DNA from: Vitellaria paradoxa | Taxonomy: Eukaryota > Streptophyta > Magnoliopsida > Ericales > Sapotaceae | Length of the DNA: 64,000 bases | NCBI GenBank assembly: GCA_019916065.1 | Contig: CM034236.1 | Span: 14,957,167 to 15,021,166 of the forward strand | Direction: 5' to 3' | Shown here: one piece after another, positions 24,610 to 36,420 of the stretch | Numbering within the stretch: position 1 is the stretch's first letter | How the letters are laid out: each line of letters starts with the position of its first letter | The notes under the pieces: generated by a model | The model's database searches: none | Told to the model about the DNA's origin: nothing | What the model saw: only the letters and a program-made list of their open reading frames with translations | Made by a program: the position numbers and the translations under genes

Positions 24610-26000
24610 TTTATCCTCGAAATTTACCTCAAGTATTATGTGAATAAATCTGGATACTTCTCTGTCATTTCTTCCTCGCGCTCCCATATTGCCTCTTCAA
24701 CTACGTGGTTGTGCCACTAAACTTTAACAAATCGAATTACTTTATCTTTTCTCTAGTACCTAAAATTTGTACAGGTGATTTCTTATACAATAAGTCATCC
24801 CTAATTTGTAGTGGCTCATAATCAATCACATGGTTTGGACTATGACATACTTTCTAAGTATCGATATATGAAAAATATTATGTACTCTACCTAACTTAGG
24901 TGGTAATGCTGCTCACTGTGCCACTGTTCCAATCCTTTCTAAAATCTCAAATGGTCTGATGAAATGTGGACTTAACTTTCATTTTTTCCCAAATCTAATT
25001 ACCCATTTCCAAGGTGATACCCTAAAAAATACTTTCTTACCAATCTGAAATTATAAATCTTTTCTTCTGTTATTAGCATAGTTTCTCTAACCATTCTGCA
25101 CAGCTAGAAGTTTTTGGCAAATAACAACAATCTTTAGAGTTGCATCCTCCACCAAATTAGGACCCAAAAGTTATCTTTTCCCAACTTCAAACCAACACAC
25201 TGGGGATGTACACTTCCTATCATATAGAGTCTCGTACGGTGCCACCCCAAGCTTGAATGATAACTATTATTATAAGCAAATTCCACTTAGGATAATTGCT
25301 CATCCTAATTACCTTTCCATTCTAATACATAGGATCTCAACATATCTTCTAATGTTTGAATGGTCCTCTCTGATTGCCCATCAGTTTGTGAATGGTAAGT
25401 CGAACTAAGACTCAATTTTGTCCCTAAACTTGCTTGTAAACTACCTTAAAACTTAGACACAAAATGTGGATCATGGTTTAACACAATGGACACTGGTGCA
25501 CCATGCAATTTGTCTATTTCTCTTACATAGAATTGAGCCAACTTATCTAATGAAAAGGCCATATTAATGGCAATGAAGTGTGTAGACTTGCTCAATTTAT
25601 CAACTATCATCCATATTGTATCATGTCTAGTATGAGTCCAATGTAAAATCCATTGTGATCTGCTCTAACTTCCACTCTGGTATTAATAATGGTTGAAGCT
25701 TCCCAGCTGGTCTTTGGTGCTCAACTTTTACTTGCTAACATGTAAGACACTGTGCTACATACTCTACAATATCTTTTTTCATACCAATCCACCAAAATTG
25801 ATCTTGTAGGTCTCATACATCTTAGTGCTACCTAGATGGATGCTATACCTTAAGTTATGAGCCTCAATCAAAATATGACTCCTCATATCATCTGTGAGAG
25901 GAACATATAATCAACCATTGAATCTAAGCAGTTCTTCTACATCAATTTCGAAGTTCGAAATGTCTCTTTTCTTCAGTTCTTCTTTAATCCTCTGATATTG
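24610..26000 (-). pseudogene. Integrase and chromodomain-like tail of element C
   Basis: Minus-strand fragments read as a Ty3/gypsy integrase: a core with DKLSKSTHFIAI, then HSQTDGQSERTIQTLEDML near 25.3 kb, and a C-terminal piece VEEAIWEREEEMTEKYPDLF near 24.65 kb that matches the chromodomain end of Tekay/Del chromoviruses. In the core the catalytic aspartate of the usual SD motif appears as Asn (VLNHDPHF). Frames change several times and stops are frequent. Confidence 0.75.
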
Positions 26001-26057
26001 GGGGTCATTTGACAGTGTAACTTTAACTCTGTCAAATAAAGTCGATCTCATTGTTAA

Positions 26058-26804
26058 CTAACTACAAAATGTCACCTCTCTTTGTCGAACAACTTTTGAA
26101 TCCAAACACCTTAATTCTTGCAACAAACATGGCTGAGCAGTGAACATTGTCAAAGTCTCGTTTGAAGATTTTCCACTCAAGGCATCTGCTACTATATTTA
26201 CCTTTCTAGGATTGTGCATGATACTAACATCATAATCCTTAAGCAGTTCAAGCCATCTCCTTGGCCTTAAGTTAAGCTCTTTCTGTGTGAAAATATATTT
26301 CAAACTTTTGCGATCAGTGTAAATTTCACATGGTTCTCAAATAATGTCTCCATATTTTTAGTCCAAACATATAGCTACGACTAACTCCAAATCATGAGTG
26401 GGATAATTCTTTTCATGTAGCTTTAATTGTTGAGAAGCATATGCAATTATCTTCCCCCACTGCATAAGAACACAACACAAACCTTGGTGTGATGCATCAT
26501 TAAATATCAAAAAACTACCACTTTCCTTTGGTAGAGTAAGGATAGGTGCGGATATTAATCTCTGGTTAAGCTCTTGGAAGCTACTCTCATATTGATTAGT
26601 CTAATCAAAATTCACATCCTTTCTAGTAAGGCTAGTGAATGGGAGTGCAATACGAGAAAATCCTTCCACAAACCACCTATAATAACATGCTAACCCCAGG
26701 AAATTACGCACCTCTGAAACTGTAGTAGGACGTAGCCACCTAATTGTCGCCTCTATCTTTTGATGATCTACAGAAACTTCATCTTTACTAATGATATACC
26801 CCAA
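26058..26804 (-). pseudogene. RT connection and RNase H region of element C
   Basis: 26601-26804 has VRNFLGLACYYRWFVEGFSR, the connection after the reverse transcriptase. 26058-26303 has the end of RNase H ([20 protein letters not shown], then [13 protein letters not shown]). The middle, with the RNase H active site, is interrupted by stops and frameshifts. Confidence 0.8.
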
Positions 26805-26873
26805 GACATATATGCTATCAAGCTAAAGCTCACACTTCTTGAATTTGGCGTACAACTTATTATTTATAAGGAT

Positions 26874-27401
26874 CTACAGAACTATCCTCAAATGTTCCTC
26901 ATGTTCCTCTTTACCCCTCGAGTAAACTAGGATGTCATCACTAAATACTACCACAAAGTGATCTAATTCTGGTTTGAAAATCTGATTCATCATGTCCATA
27001 AAAACTACAAGTGCATTAGTAAGGCCAATGGGCATAACTAGGAACTCGTAGTGCCTATACCGTGTTCTAAAAATAATCTTAAGAATATCCTCTTCTCTTA
27101 TCTTCAATTGGTGATATCTTGGTCTCAAATCAATTTTTGAGAACACTTGGGCCCTTTGTAGTTGATCAAACAAGTCATCAATGCACGGTAGTGGGTATCT
27201 ATTCTTAATGTTAACTTTATTCAACTCTCTATGATCAATGTACAATCTCATAGAACCATATTTCTTCTTCACAAATAAGATTGGTGCTCACCATGGTAAA
27301 ACACTAGGCCTTACGAATTCCTTACCTAGAAGGTCTTATAATTAAACTTGTAGTTCCCTCAACTTAACAAGTGCCATTTTGTATGGTGCCTTAGGGATAC
27401 G
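26874..27401 (-). pseudogene. Reverse transcriptase of element C, 3' part
   Basis: 132 open codons (26874-27272) with [41 protein letters not shown] and the active site [12 protein letters not shown]: both catalytic Asp are present. The N-terminal flank runs to the TSD at 27402-27406, where the family-D LTR begins, and the reading frame resumes at 31088. This enzyme was broken by that insertion as well as by stops. Confidence 0.88.
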
Positions 27402-27406
27402 AGTTG

Positions 27407-30400
27407 TGTAATAACCTGAATTTTTTTTTCTTAATTAAATTGCTTAAGTGTGGTGGTGATACTTGTTACAGTAAAAATCTAGAAAATTGAGGATTTGAAA
27501 ATTTTTAGAATTGGTTGGAAAGATTTTCGGATTTAATTTCACCCTATGTGGGAGTTTAATGTAGAATTTCTAAAATTTTTATCCAAACACTTCCTAGCCC
27601 AATTACTTATTTGGTTCAAACCAAGCCCATTAACCCATGGGTCAACCCTTTTCTTTGACTCACCTCAACTCACTTTATCACTCAATGAGTTGACTCATAA
27701 ATAGTTGCTCTAAATTATTTTCCGACAACTTCATTTTCCATCTTCCATACACTCTCACCATCTTTCAAAATTATTTGACTAATTAGACAAAGAGAAGACC
27801 CTACATTGATGACCTTGTAGCATCTTTTTCAAATTATTTAGCAAACAAGATTTAAAGCATTTTGTTTGAAAGCTAGCATGATTTAAAGCATTTTGTTAAT
27901 TTGTCAAAAAGCTAGCATGATTGTTTAAATTGTCAAAAAGTTAGCATGATTCTCGGATCATGCCACCCATCCTCATCCATCCTCCAACACCTATCTTTAA
28001 TTATGTGGTTAGATAGTCAAAAAGGCTAAGCTAGATATTACCTAATGCATAATGCTACTTTAGTGGTTTTCAAGTTTAGGTAGTGGAACTTGTTTTTCTC
28101 TACCGACACTTCCTTTACATTGCCTATAAATTGTGTATCTTCAAAGAGAAAAAAATAAGAGAGAAATAATAATAAATTATTAATTAGTGAGGTTGAAGAT
28201 TTGGTGTTGCTTGGAGGAAGAAGAAAGGCTTGGAATTTTTCAATTTGGGTGGTGTTCAAAGCTAACTCATTTTTCCTTCTCAGACTTGGTCATTAATATC
28301 TTCATTGAGGTAGGATGACGAACCTCCTAAAATATATTTGATGCATTTTTTGGGTTTGAAGTATGAAACTTGATTGTGATAAAAAAATAAATACCCATAT
28401 ATTAGGGGTAGGAAAGCCAAAATTTTGACTGATGTAACTCAGTATGCTGACAGCTCTCTATTTGTAACTTCTTATGTGCTTCTAACCCCTAAAACGGTGG
28501 AATTAGGTTTCGGCTAAAACATAAAAGTTGTAGCCCTTTCAATTTTCTTTCCAACCCAAAAAGAATTGCATCAATCCGATTTGTGAGTCAAAAGTTATGC
28601 CCAAAAATACTGAGCACGTGTAAAACTGTATTTTCTGAACAAACTTAATTCAAGGCTGTTTTTGCACCTTTAGACCTTAGAATTTTAAAAAGTGTGAAAC
28701 ATGAAAGTTTTAGGTCTTAAAGTCTAGTTTCTACAGATATAAAGTTTATAGATATTGGAGTTTTGCTCTATTTTATATGAATTTTCTTTTAAGCTGCTGT
28801 CCCAATTTAGTTTTTAATTGATGCTTGTTTGGATTTTTTTTAAAATATTATGTTTAAAGATTTATTTAAATTTCCAATTACTTTCTGTTAGTTATTGTCA
28901 TGTTAATAATTTCTATTGATATGAAATTATTTTAAACTGGATATTATATATTATTTGACACTCTAATATTGATGATAATTGACTTAGATAATCAGTTTCA
29001 TCATGGATAGTTGGATGACTTATTCAAACTAAAATGCTAAGTATTTGCTAAAATGCCCAAAAGAAACAATGGACTTGTTTTTTTCATTTGGTCTTTCTTA
29101 AATGAAGTTGATTTATTTTTAGGCATTGTTTTGTCAATCTAGCATGTTATATAACTATATTTTTATGATTAAGTGAATTTAATGAAACTCATTTAATACC
29201 TTCCTAAACATTGGAATAATTCTGTGGACATTTGTGGATATCTTGAAGCCAAAAACCTATGATAAGGGTTTGGTTATAAATAAGATGATGATTGGAAATT
29301 TATTTAAATCATTTTGAATAAAATAAAACTTATCAATTTTGCTAAAAATTAAATATAAATCCAAGAGCTATTTATTATCTTTATATTCCATAAAATAATA
29401 AAATAAAAGGTAAAAGAAGCAAAAACTGAGATTTGCAGCCAATGAGGCTCGAACTTGTGAATTTAAATCGCAATTAGGGTCGCCCACCCACTAAGCTACC
29501 AACCTCGGCCTAATTAATATACCATTAGAAATAATTTTATTCTTATCAAATTTGGTACGGTAAACTTGTCAAAATAATTAACTAAAATACTAATTCGTAT
29601 TCTAAATTTTTTTTACTTGCTACTTGTTAATTTACATGTAGTACCTACCTTTGTGATAATGATATTGGTGACTATGTTAAATCTTTGATTTATTGAGAAT
29701 TACTATTAAATTATGGATTTAGATAAAGTGCTTAAAAATATACTGCATGTGACTGAATAATCCCACTTTTGATTCATCGCCCAGGAACATTGCCGGTTGT
29801 TATTAAAAATGTCTGATTTCCATACAAGGTACCCTTGGAATGTAAAAGGGTGAGAAGAAATTAAGGCACTCGGTGCTAAAGTTATTTTTGGTAATGGGGT
29901 GACGGGTGGGTAGAAATGGCCTTTTAGATGAAGATGGGAACATGCATTTTATTTGAGCACTCTTCTGACCTGGCCAGTCAGGTAGCCAGTTGCGACGGCT
30001 AGGTTTTTGGTAGGTGACACCGTCGGTATGCATTGGATGCTAAGCCCGTAAAGTCACTGGTTCCCAAGGCTGGGGGTAAAGGAGGATAGGAGTATGATTA
30101 TCTTAGGACGATTTAGATTAAACTCCTTTACAAAATTTTACTGTGACTAGTAACCTCTCTTGTTATGTATGAATGATGTATTGGAATTATTTAATTATAT
30201 TTAATTCATCTCGATGAATATTTTATAAATATATATATATATATATGAAACCTGTATCGCTAGGAGGTTTGATCCCGATACCTTGGAGATCTAAATCTGA
30301 GATCCCTACTACTGCGACACAGACTTCATTGTGGTACACACATCAATATTTAACTATTTTTACATGTAAGTAAAATAGTAGTTACGGTGACGGTTTCATC

Positions 30401-31082
30401 GAACCATTGTAAGTATAATTTACATTATTCAGTTGAGATCTATTAAATTAATTGTTGCATAAATAGTATGCCACCTAAACACATTTACTGTAATGGGTCA
30501 CTTAATATAGTGTAGTATTATAACCACTGCATATAAACACCTAGGAGATTCTGATTACTGGGCTTTAGTAGCTCACCCCTTGTGGGAATATTTTTTTCAG
30601 GATATTAAGCACAGGGATACAGAAGATGAGCTGGAAAGAGATTAATTTCTCCTAAATATTCCATCAGAAGAATTATCTATTTTTTTTCTTCTTTCCTGCG
30701 CAGAGCTGGAGGACTTTATTTTTGGTCTGTAACAATTGTTGGATGATTGTAATTATTAAGCATAGACCTAATTTGCTTTTGTTTGGTATGTAATGTTAAT
30801 CGCGTGGTTGGGACACTTAGATGGCTCTGTAATATTTTTTTCTATCTTTATTTTGTGCCCTGTAGTTGAAATCCCATCAAATGGTTCAGTCCAATGACTT
30901 ATAAATATTGTTTGGGATAAACAAGAGATTTTGAATATCTTAAATTTTTCTTGCGGGTCAACCCCAGTTTGGAGGAAAATTCTGGGGTGTGACAGCGTGT
31001 TATTATCATCTTATTTTTATACCTAATAAATAAATCCCAAGTCACCTCTAGGCATTCGGTTATGAAAATCCGGGGCGTGACA
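27407..31082 (-). mobile_element. Solo LTR of family D inserted in element C
   Basis: 3676 bp starting TGTAATAACC and ending GGGGCGTGACA, flanked by the perfect TSD AGTTG (27402-27406 and 31083-31087). There is no internal gag or pol and only one LTR, so it is a solo LTR left by recombination. It interrupts the reverse transcriptase of C, whose frame continues on both sides. It matches 1-2812 closely. It holds the tRNA-like module (29424-29507), TA repeats and short internal repeats with GCTAGCATG at 27872 and 27911. Confidence 0.93.
29424..29507 (-). other. tRNA-like module in the second family-D LTR
   Basis: Same module as 1143-1224. The A box TAGCTTAGTGG is identical; the B box reads GTTCGAGCC, closer to consensus. 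The acceptor-like ends are CCGAGGTT and AATCTCAG. Confidence 0.6.
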
Positions 31083-31087
31083 AGTTG

Positions 31088-31200
31088 TACTAGGTAACAA
31101 ATCAATATTAAACTTAATCTCATGATCTGGTGGTAGATCAGGTAGATCATCTGAAAAATATCAACAAAATCATTTGCCACAGGCAATTCCTCCAGCCTTT
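31088..31200 (-). pseudogene. Reverse transcriptase of element C, 5' part
   Basis: Continuation of the frame of 26874-27401 across the solo LTR. It contains the DLPPDHEIKF block that precedes the RT core in plant gypsy elements. It starts just after the TSD AGTTG. Confidence 0.75.
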
Positions 31201-31397
31201 AATCTTGTCTCTCCTCCCCAATTACGTAAGCTAGGTATTCATCATAACCTTTTCTCAACATCTTATTTGCTTATAGAGCAGAAATAAAATTGGGCAGCTG
31301 TATATTCTTATCCCCTTGAAAATAATATTTAGATAGTCTTGGTGTTGAAAATGTTACTTTTTTCACAGAAATCAACAATAGCATAATTAGAAGTCAA

Positions 31398-31665
31398 CTA
31401 ATCCATGCCCAAGATAACATCAAAGTCATGCATATCTAAATAGATGAAATCAACTAACAAAACTCTATCATCTATCTGAACTTCACAAGATCGACAAATA
31501 GTGTTCAATAAAACAGTGTCTCCCACAAGAGTAGAAACAGCAAATCCGAAATTCAATTGTTCAAAATGCAACAGGTAATCTATGCAAAAATTTATAGGAA
31601 GCAAAGGAGTATGTAGATCTTGAATCTATTAACACCCTTGCAGGTGTAGATGAAATAAGAAGTGT
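31398..31665 (-). pseudogene. Retropepsin of element C, active site altered
   Basis: Matches the RVP_2-type protease of plant gypsy elements: FAVSTLVGDTVLLN, CEVQIDDR, DFIYLDMHDFDVILGMD. The upstream active-site motif reads VLIDSRSTYS where the family has DSG, a Gly-to-Arg change (GGA to AGA) next to the catalytic Asp. The frame is interrupted between the two parts. Confidence 0.8.
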
Positions 31666-32760
31666 ACCTTGCACCATTGAAAGTGATAACTCAACCTCCT
31701 TCTGAGTAAGTGCATAAACATGTGCAAGAGTCGCTCGCCTCTGATTCTATCCCTAAGTATGATTTTGGTTACTACTCTGTGTAGTAGATCTCTAACCTTG
31801 GAATGATTGTTGAGTTTATTGTCCCGTGGTAATTGGAGCTCTACATTAACTCTTAACATGTCTATCCTTCCCACAATTATAACATTTCTTAGGTGTACTA
31901 TCACAAAATAGCCAAATGAATACTGCTTACCACACCTAGTACATGGTTGTGCTTGCTGCCTATTATTTCTATTCATATGTGTATGAGTGTTTCTTCTCTT
32001 TTGAAAGTCTCTACCCTTATTACTCTGGCCTCCACTATTCTGTTCCATTGACTTCTTATTAGACTGTGGTTTTTCTTTCTTAGCGTCCTTTAAACATTCT
32101 TTAACTAGCTTTGCCCTGGTCACGAGCTCTGCCAAAGTCTTAGATTGAAGTACTGCAACCCTACTGCGGATGGTTGGATGAAGTCTCCTCTCAAACATCA
32201 ATTCTTTATCACTTTCCTTATCTACTGGCGTAGACCACTTTGACAACTTTGCAAACTTGCATTCATATTCAGCCACTGTCATATTACCTTGCTCTAAAGA
32301 AAAGAAATCCAACTGCTTTTGTTTTTTAACTGCTATAGGAGTAAATTTATCATTAAATAACTTAAGAAAAATATTCTAGTTTAGCTTATTCTCTTTTCCC
32401 TAATATTGGCGTTCTACCATATCCTACCAATCCTCCACAGGTCCTTCCAAAACATATGTTTCCTTGGAAACTTTTTGTTCATTTGTACATTCTAACCATG
32501 CAAATATTTTCTTAATATGTCACACCCACTTTTCTACCTCCACTGGATCAGCCTTCCTATCAAATTTTGGAGGTGAAGTCTTCAAGAAATTTTCAAAACC
32601 AGATCCTTTATCAAAACTTATAGGCCTTACCTTTGATAGTGCCCCTTGATGACCTAGTTCTCTCTGTATATTTTGTTATCTTCTAGTAGTAACAGCTAGA
32701 GTAGGAGCAAGAGTGGCTGGGGGAGATTCATTGGTAGCATTTTGTGCATGATAAGTGCCT
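31629..32760 (-). pseudogene. Gag of element C
   Basis: The N-terminal part (32.3-32.7 kb) has FLKTSPPKFDRKADPVEVEK with in-frame stops. The open part 31629-32312 has LEQGNMTVAEYECKFAKLS, RLHPTIRSRVAVL and TLAELVTRAKLVKE, then a basic stretch and a degraded zinc knuckle (CTRCGK followed by a frameshift). Several stops stand where the family has Trp. Confidence 0.85.
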
Positions 32761-32928
32761 CCTGCATTAGCATATCTACTATTGGTTCATTTGCCACTAA
32801 ATGTTTCCTTCCGAAACAAATAAATAGAATGAAGTATAAGGATAATAATACACTAACAAACCCACTTTAAACTAACATTTCCAAGGACCCTGGGATTGGG
32901 CCTTTACTTTTTTCAAAGACACTATAAA

Positions 32929-32945
32929 CCTATGTTCTAATACCA
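32929..32945 (-). other. Primer-binding site of element C (tRNA-iMet type)
   Basis: Minus strand TGGTATTAGAACATAGG, 5 bases after the LTR end; the first 12 bases match TGGTATCAGAGC at 10 positions. Confidence 0.75.
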
Positions 32946-32950
32946 ACAAA

Positions 32951-34386
32951 TGTCACACCCCACTTAAGGACGTAACCAGATGAGTACCTCAAGCCTTAGC
33001 CCAAGGAATATAAAAGCCTAACTCTTATTCAAACAAAATCAACCAAAAAAACATCAATGATAAAATAGCCTTTTCTTTGAAAATAAAAAACTAGAAAAAT
33101 GTTCTGCTAACACCTCATGCTTAGAATAACTAAATATCAATAATTAAAATAATCTAAATTATAAAAACTCTAGTCCATTTACCAAATACAATCCATAAAT
33201 TAACCATAAAACTTTTTCCTAAGAGGCCACAATTTAAGGTCTAATTTGCCTAGAGTCTACGAGTAGTTCCCTCCATGTTCACCTAAAAATTATAAAATGA
33301 GGAGTGAGTTAAAATCCCAGTGAATGTATTGCCAAGCCAACCATAATAATAGTAACTTTGAAAGTAATAAATATTTCAATAAACAATTTAATCAAGAAAA
33401 TTCCAAGTAAATAATTTTCATGAATTTATCGTAATTTAAAAATCTGCACATCAAAGTGTAACAACATCTATAAATCAGCACATTAATCACAATAGTGATG
33501 ATAAATATTAATATGTGGATTATTATATGGGAATTAAATATCATGTGTGCCAATATAAAATTTCATGGGCAGTGCTCGCTGAATCCAACATCGTACTTAG
33601 AGTCACCCAGTTTGGCTCTTGAATTTTTTTCCCAAGCCAATCTGACTGAGGTCATCACAGTTTTCACAGGCCTGTTCTTATAATTGTTGAGAACTAGGGT
33701 CACTATAATTTTTACGAGCCTATTCCCTAATCACTAGAGTCACACTACTTAAGAAATCTATCTCGTGAACTTTTATTTCAATTCAAATAAGCACAATCAA
33801 TTATTCATCAAAATCCTATAAAATCAAACTAAACACAATTGCTCAAACAAATTTTCCTATGCTCAATAGTATAAAATATAGAATTTCTTATTCAATATAA
33901 ACAGAGTTTCACAAATACTAGTTTATAAAATCCAACTTTGAAGACATTTATGTATGGATCGATTTATAAATTTTTATACTAATAAGGTAAATCACTCACT
34001 TGAAGTCAAAGATGTAAATCTAAAATAAATTAGAAAAATTCGTCACGATCCTGAATACACGAATATAAATACCTATTATTTAAAATCTATCTTAAATTAA
34101 AAAAATTTATTAAATACAATCCTTCTTGGTCAAATTACTAAAATTAAACTAATTAATCTTAAATAACCTTAAAAATTATCTGGTAACGTGAACCCTAATT
34201 TTATATATATATATATATATATTCCAATTACAGATTAGTCCAATCTACTAGTCTCAACCGTTACATATATATAAACGTTTGATACACACATAATATATAT
34301 ATCGCGCTATCATGTCACTAGTTTTCAATCAATCAATCTAGTTCAATTTTTTTTTTTTTTACAATCAGTTTTGTCAATCTAGCTTT

Positions 34387-34417
<31 letters not shown>

Positions 34418-35073
34418 CTATATATGCACATTTCTTCCTAACCTATACAGATCAAGTGTTGTGTAGTGGAAAGGCTGTCTTTTTATTTTTTTATCATTTT
34501 TTTATTTTTGACATTCTACTAATAATCACCTTTACATATATATAACAATACATGTATATATACATCCTCTTCAACCAATTATGCAATAGCAGCCTTTTAT
34601 ATTATTTTTTTTTCAAAACCTGTGGAAGAAACCCACAGCGTCCATGTATGTATATGAGAACACTTTCTTTAATAAAATACCCACTTCTTCAACTGGTCAT
34701 TCACCCATCAATCTAAACTAAAAAAAAAAAATAACTGACCTGTGCAATTTTTATATCTCCTGCAACAGCTTCTCTCTCTCTTCTCCTCTCTCTCTCTCTT
34801 AATTCTGAATATAATAAAACTCTAGATGACATACCCTATTTATATATATCACTACTTTAATCAGGTGTCATCATGCCCAATAAAATTTCGGTGGACCTTC
34901 AATCAGATTTCAATGATAATAATTTTTTAAAATATCCAATGATTCACATTTATCCAAAACTAAATAAACTAATCATTTAAATATTTCTTAAATAAAGCTA
35001 ACTAATTCAAATAAATAAAAATATAACACATAATTAAAATAAATAATAATTAATTTATTTCGAGGTTACAACA
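32951..35073 (-). repeat. 5' LTR of element C
   Basis: Plus strand starts TGTCACACCCCACTTAAGG and ends GGTTACAACA, followed by TSD GCAGC. It is longer than the 3' LTR mainly because of expanded TA and T tracts. Confidence 0.9.
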
Positions 35074-35078
35074 GCAGC

Positions 35079-35333
35079 ATGCCTTTCTCGCCTAAGAAGA
35101 TTCTCAGAAATCGGGTTTACATAGGAATTGTCAAAATCCCCGCTCAGAGTACTGTCTTCTTCGTATTGATGAGATGTTCTGTGATCTTTACGTTCAACTT
35201 GTGTTGCCATAATAGTCACCTAAGCATTAACCCTTCGATTTGCTGTGCCAATTAAACTATGTCATCCCGCTCATAGACATCGGTTGGAGGTGCATTTTGG
35301 CCATGTCCTCTCCCAAGAGACATGATGCCGGTT
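35079..35333 (-). pseudogene. Gag start of element E
   Basis: Begins with ATG at 35331-35333 (MSLGRGHGQNAPPTD) shortly after the primer-binding site, the usual place for gag. The frame has stops. The end of this piece continues in sense with 22606 on the other side of element C, showing C inserted within this gag. Confidence 0.6.
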
Positions 35334-35339
35334 TGTTAG

Positions 35340-35356
35340 CATGACTCTGTTGCCAA
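35340..35356 (-). other. Primer-binding site of element E (tRNA-Met-like)
   Basis: Minus strand TTGGCAACAGAGTCATG directly after the LTR end; resembles the iMet-type TTGGTATCAGAGCCATG. Confidence 0.6.
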
Positions 35357-35357
35357 T

Positions 35358-35756
35358 TGATGCAGTGCATGATGATAAGGAGTGCGGATTGGGAACACCT
35401 TATGCACAAACAATAAAATTCTAGAATAAGATAGAACTCACAGTAGACAAATAAAGGGTTATAAAAACTATTCATAACAATAAGGAATAAAGTGTAATAC
35501 ATTCAATTTAATTAATCATCATAGTTATCAGAATTCATAGATTTAAAATGCTTTAATAGAAAACTCTAATTAGAAAATAAAAAACTGAATAATATAAAAT
35601 ATGAAAACTAAATTATTTCCATTATTGAAATATTTTTCACTTGATACCTAAGATGAATAAAATAAAATTGACGCTTAAATATAATTTTGATGAGTATCTA
35701 AAGTAAAGTAAGAAACTTTTATAATAAAATTTTGTTACCATCTTCACCCTGCATCA
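35358..35756 (-). repeat. 5' LTR of element E
   Basis: 399 bp, TGATGCAGTGC to CACCCTGCATCA, without the MITE found in the other LTR. Confidence 0.88.
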
Positions 35757-35869
35757 CTAAGAAGAGCTTGGAGGTGTATGGACAAATAAAATGATATGCA
35801 TTTTACTATAATTTAATCTTTGTTTTTTTTTGGTTAGTTTCTTATCTATCAGCAAACTTTATCCAGCTT

Positions 35870-36230
35870 TTTACGACCCAATTCGTGAGTTTTCTAAAAA
35901 CATGGTACCCACCCACTCTGAAAAATCGGCAAGGGACTAGGTTGACGAGGCTTGGTCAAACCGATTTCTGCTCTCAGAAGTTACAAGCAATTTTCCAATT
36001 AAAGTCAAAACTTCGGCTTGAGTTGCCACGACAGCATTGCGCCACTCAGTATCACCCTCCACGTGCCAACTGAAAGAGTTGCCACATGGGCATAGAATCA
36101 ATGAATGGTCCAGCGACATCCTCGGACATAACAAACTCTTCCCATGCATTTTGGACCAATTTAGTCACCCCCACCCCTCTTTAAAAAGGCCTCTGCATAT
36201 CTTTCTTAAAGTTTTCCCTCTCTTCATACT
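35870..36230 (+). promoter_or_regulatory. Promoter-like block with G-box and TATA-like motif
   Basis: Less AT-rich than its surroundings. It contains a G-box CACGTG at 36060-36065 and a TATA-like TTTAAAAAGG near 36180, followed by a pyrimidine-rich stretch and two short ATG frames (36230-36316 and 36322-36420). It looks like a core promoter with a 5' leader, but no downstream gene could be connected. Confidence 0.3.
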
Positions 36231-36321
36231 TATGGAGTTTTCTCTACATTGGTTTCAATCATGTAATTCAGAGCTTATAAGAAGTACTGGTGTTGCAAAG
36301 CATGTTATTAGGGACTAATAT

Positions 36322-36420
36322 ATGGAGATAACTAAAGGTTTTGAGGATTACTCTTCAAATGGAACGATGTTTGCGGACTTGGTCAATCCACCCCAACAAC
36401 TTCCCATTGTAATATTCTGA
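36322..36420 (+). CDS. Short open frame, unknown (possible first exon)
   Basis: MEITKGFEDYSSNG at the start, 32 codons and a stop. A possible splice donor (GTAATA) lies just before the stop. It follows the promoter-like block. I do not recognise the protein; it may be a remnant exon of a gene lost or displaced by element E, or chance. Confidence 0.2.
   Translation: MEITKGFEDYSSNGTMFADLVNPPQQLPIVIF

Larger units (their letters stand above)
22612..35073 (-). mobile_element. Chromodomain Ty3/gypsy element C (Tekay/Del-like), inside E
   Basis: LTRs 22612-24588 and 32951-35073 (minus sense starting TGTTGTAACC or TGTTATAACC and ending GGGTGTGACA). A polypurine tract lies at 24589-24600 and a tRNA-iMet-type PBS at 32929-32945. 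TSDs are GTAGC (22607-22611) and GCAGC (35074-35078), one mismatch. The order on the minus strand is gag, protease, reverse transcriptase, RNase H, integrase, chromodomain-like tail. A solo LTR of family D (27407-31082) splits the reverse transcriptase. Without it C is about 8.8 kb. All frames are broken. Confidence 0.9.
21374..35756 (-). mobile_element. Non-autonomous Ty3/gypsy element E, host of nested insertions
   Basis: LTRs 21374-22013 and 35358-35756 start TGATGCA and end TGCATCA. TSDs are CTAAC (21369-21373) and CTAAG (35757-35761). A polypurine tract abuts the left LTR and a tRNA-Met-like PBS abuts the right LTR. Without the inserted element C only about 0.9 kb of internal DNA remains, holding a gag start and a short gag/linker fragment; pol is absent. 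E is therefore a deletion derivative of about 1.9 kb. C inserted in its gag frame, and a MITE in the left LTR only. Confidence 0.85.
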
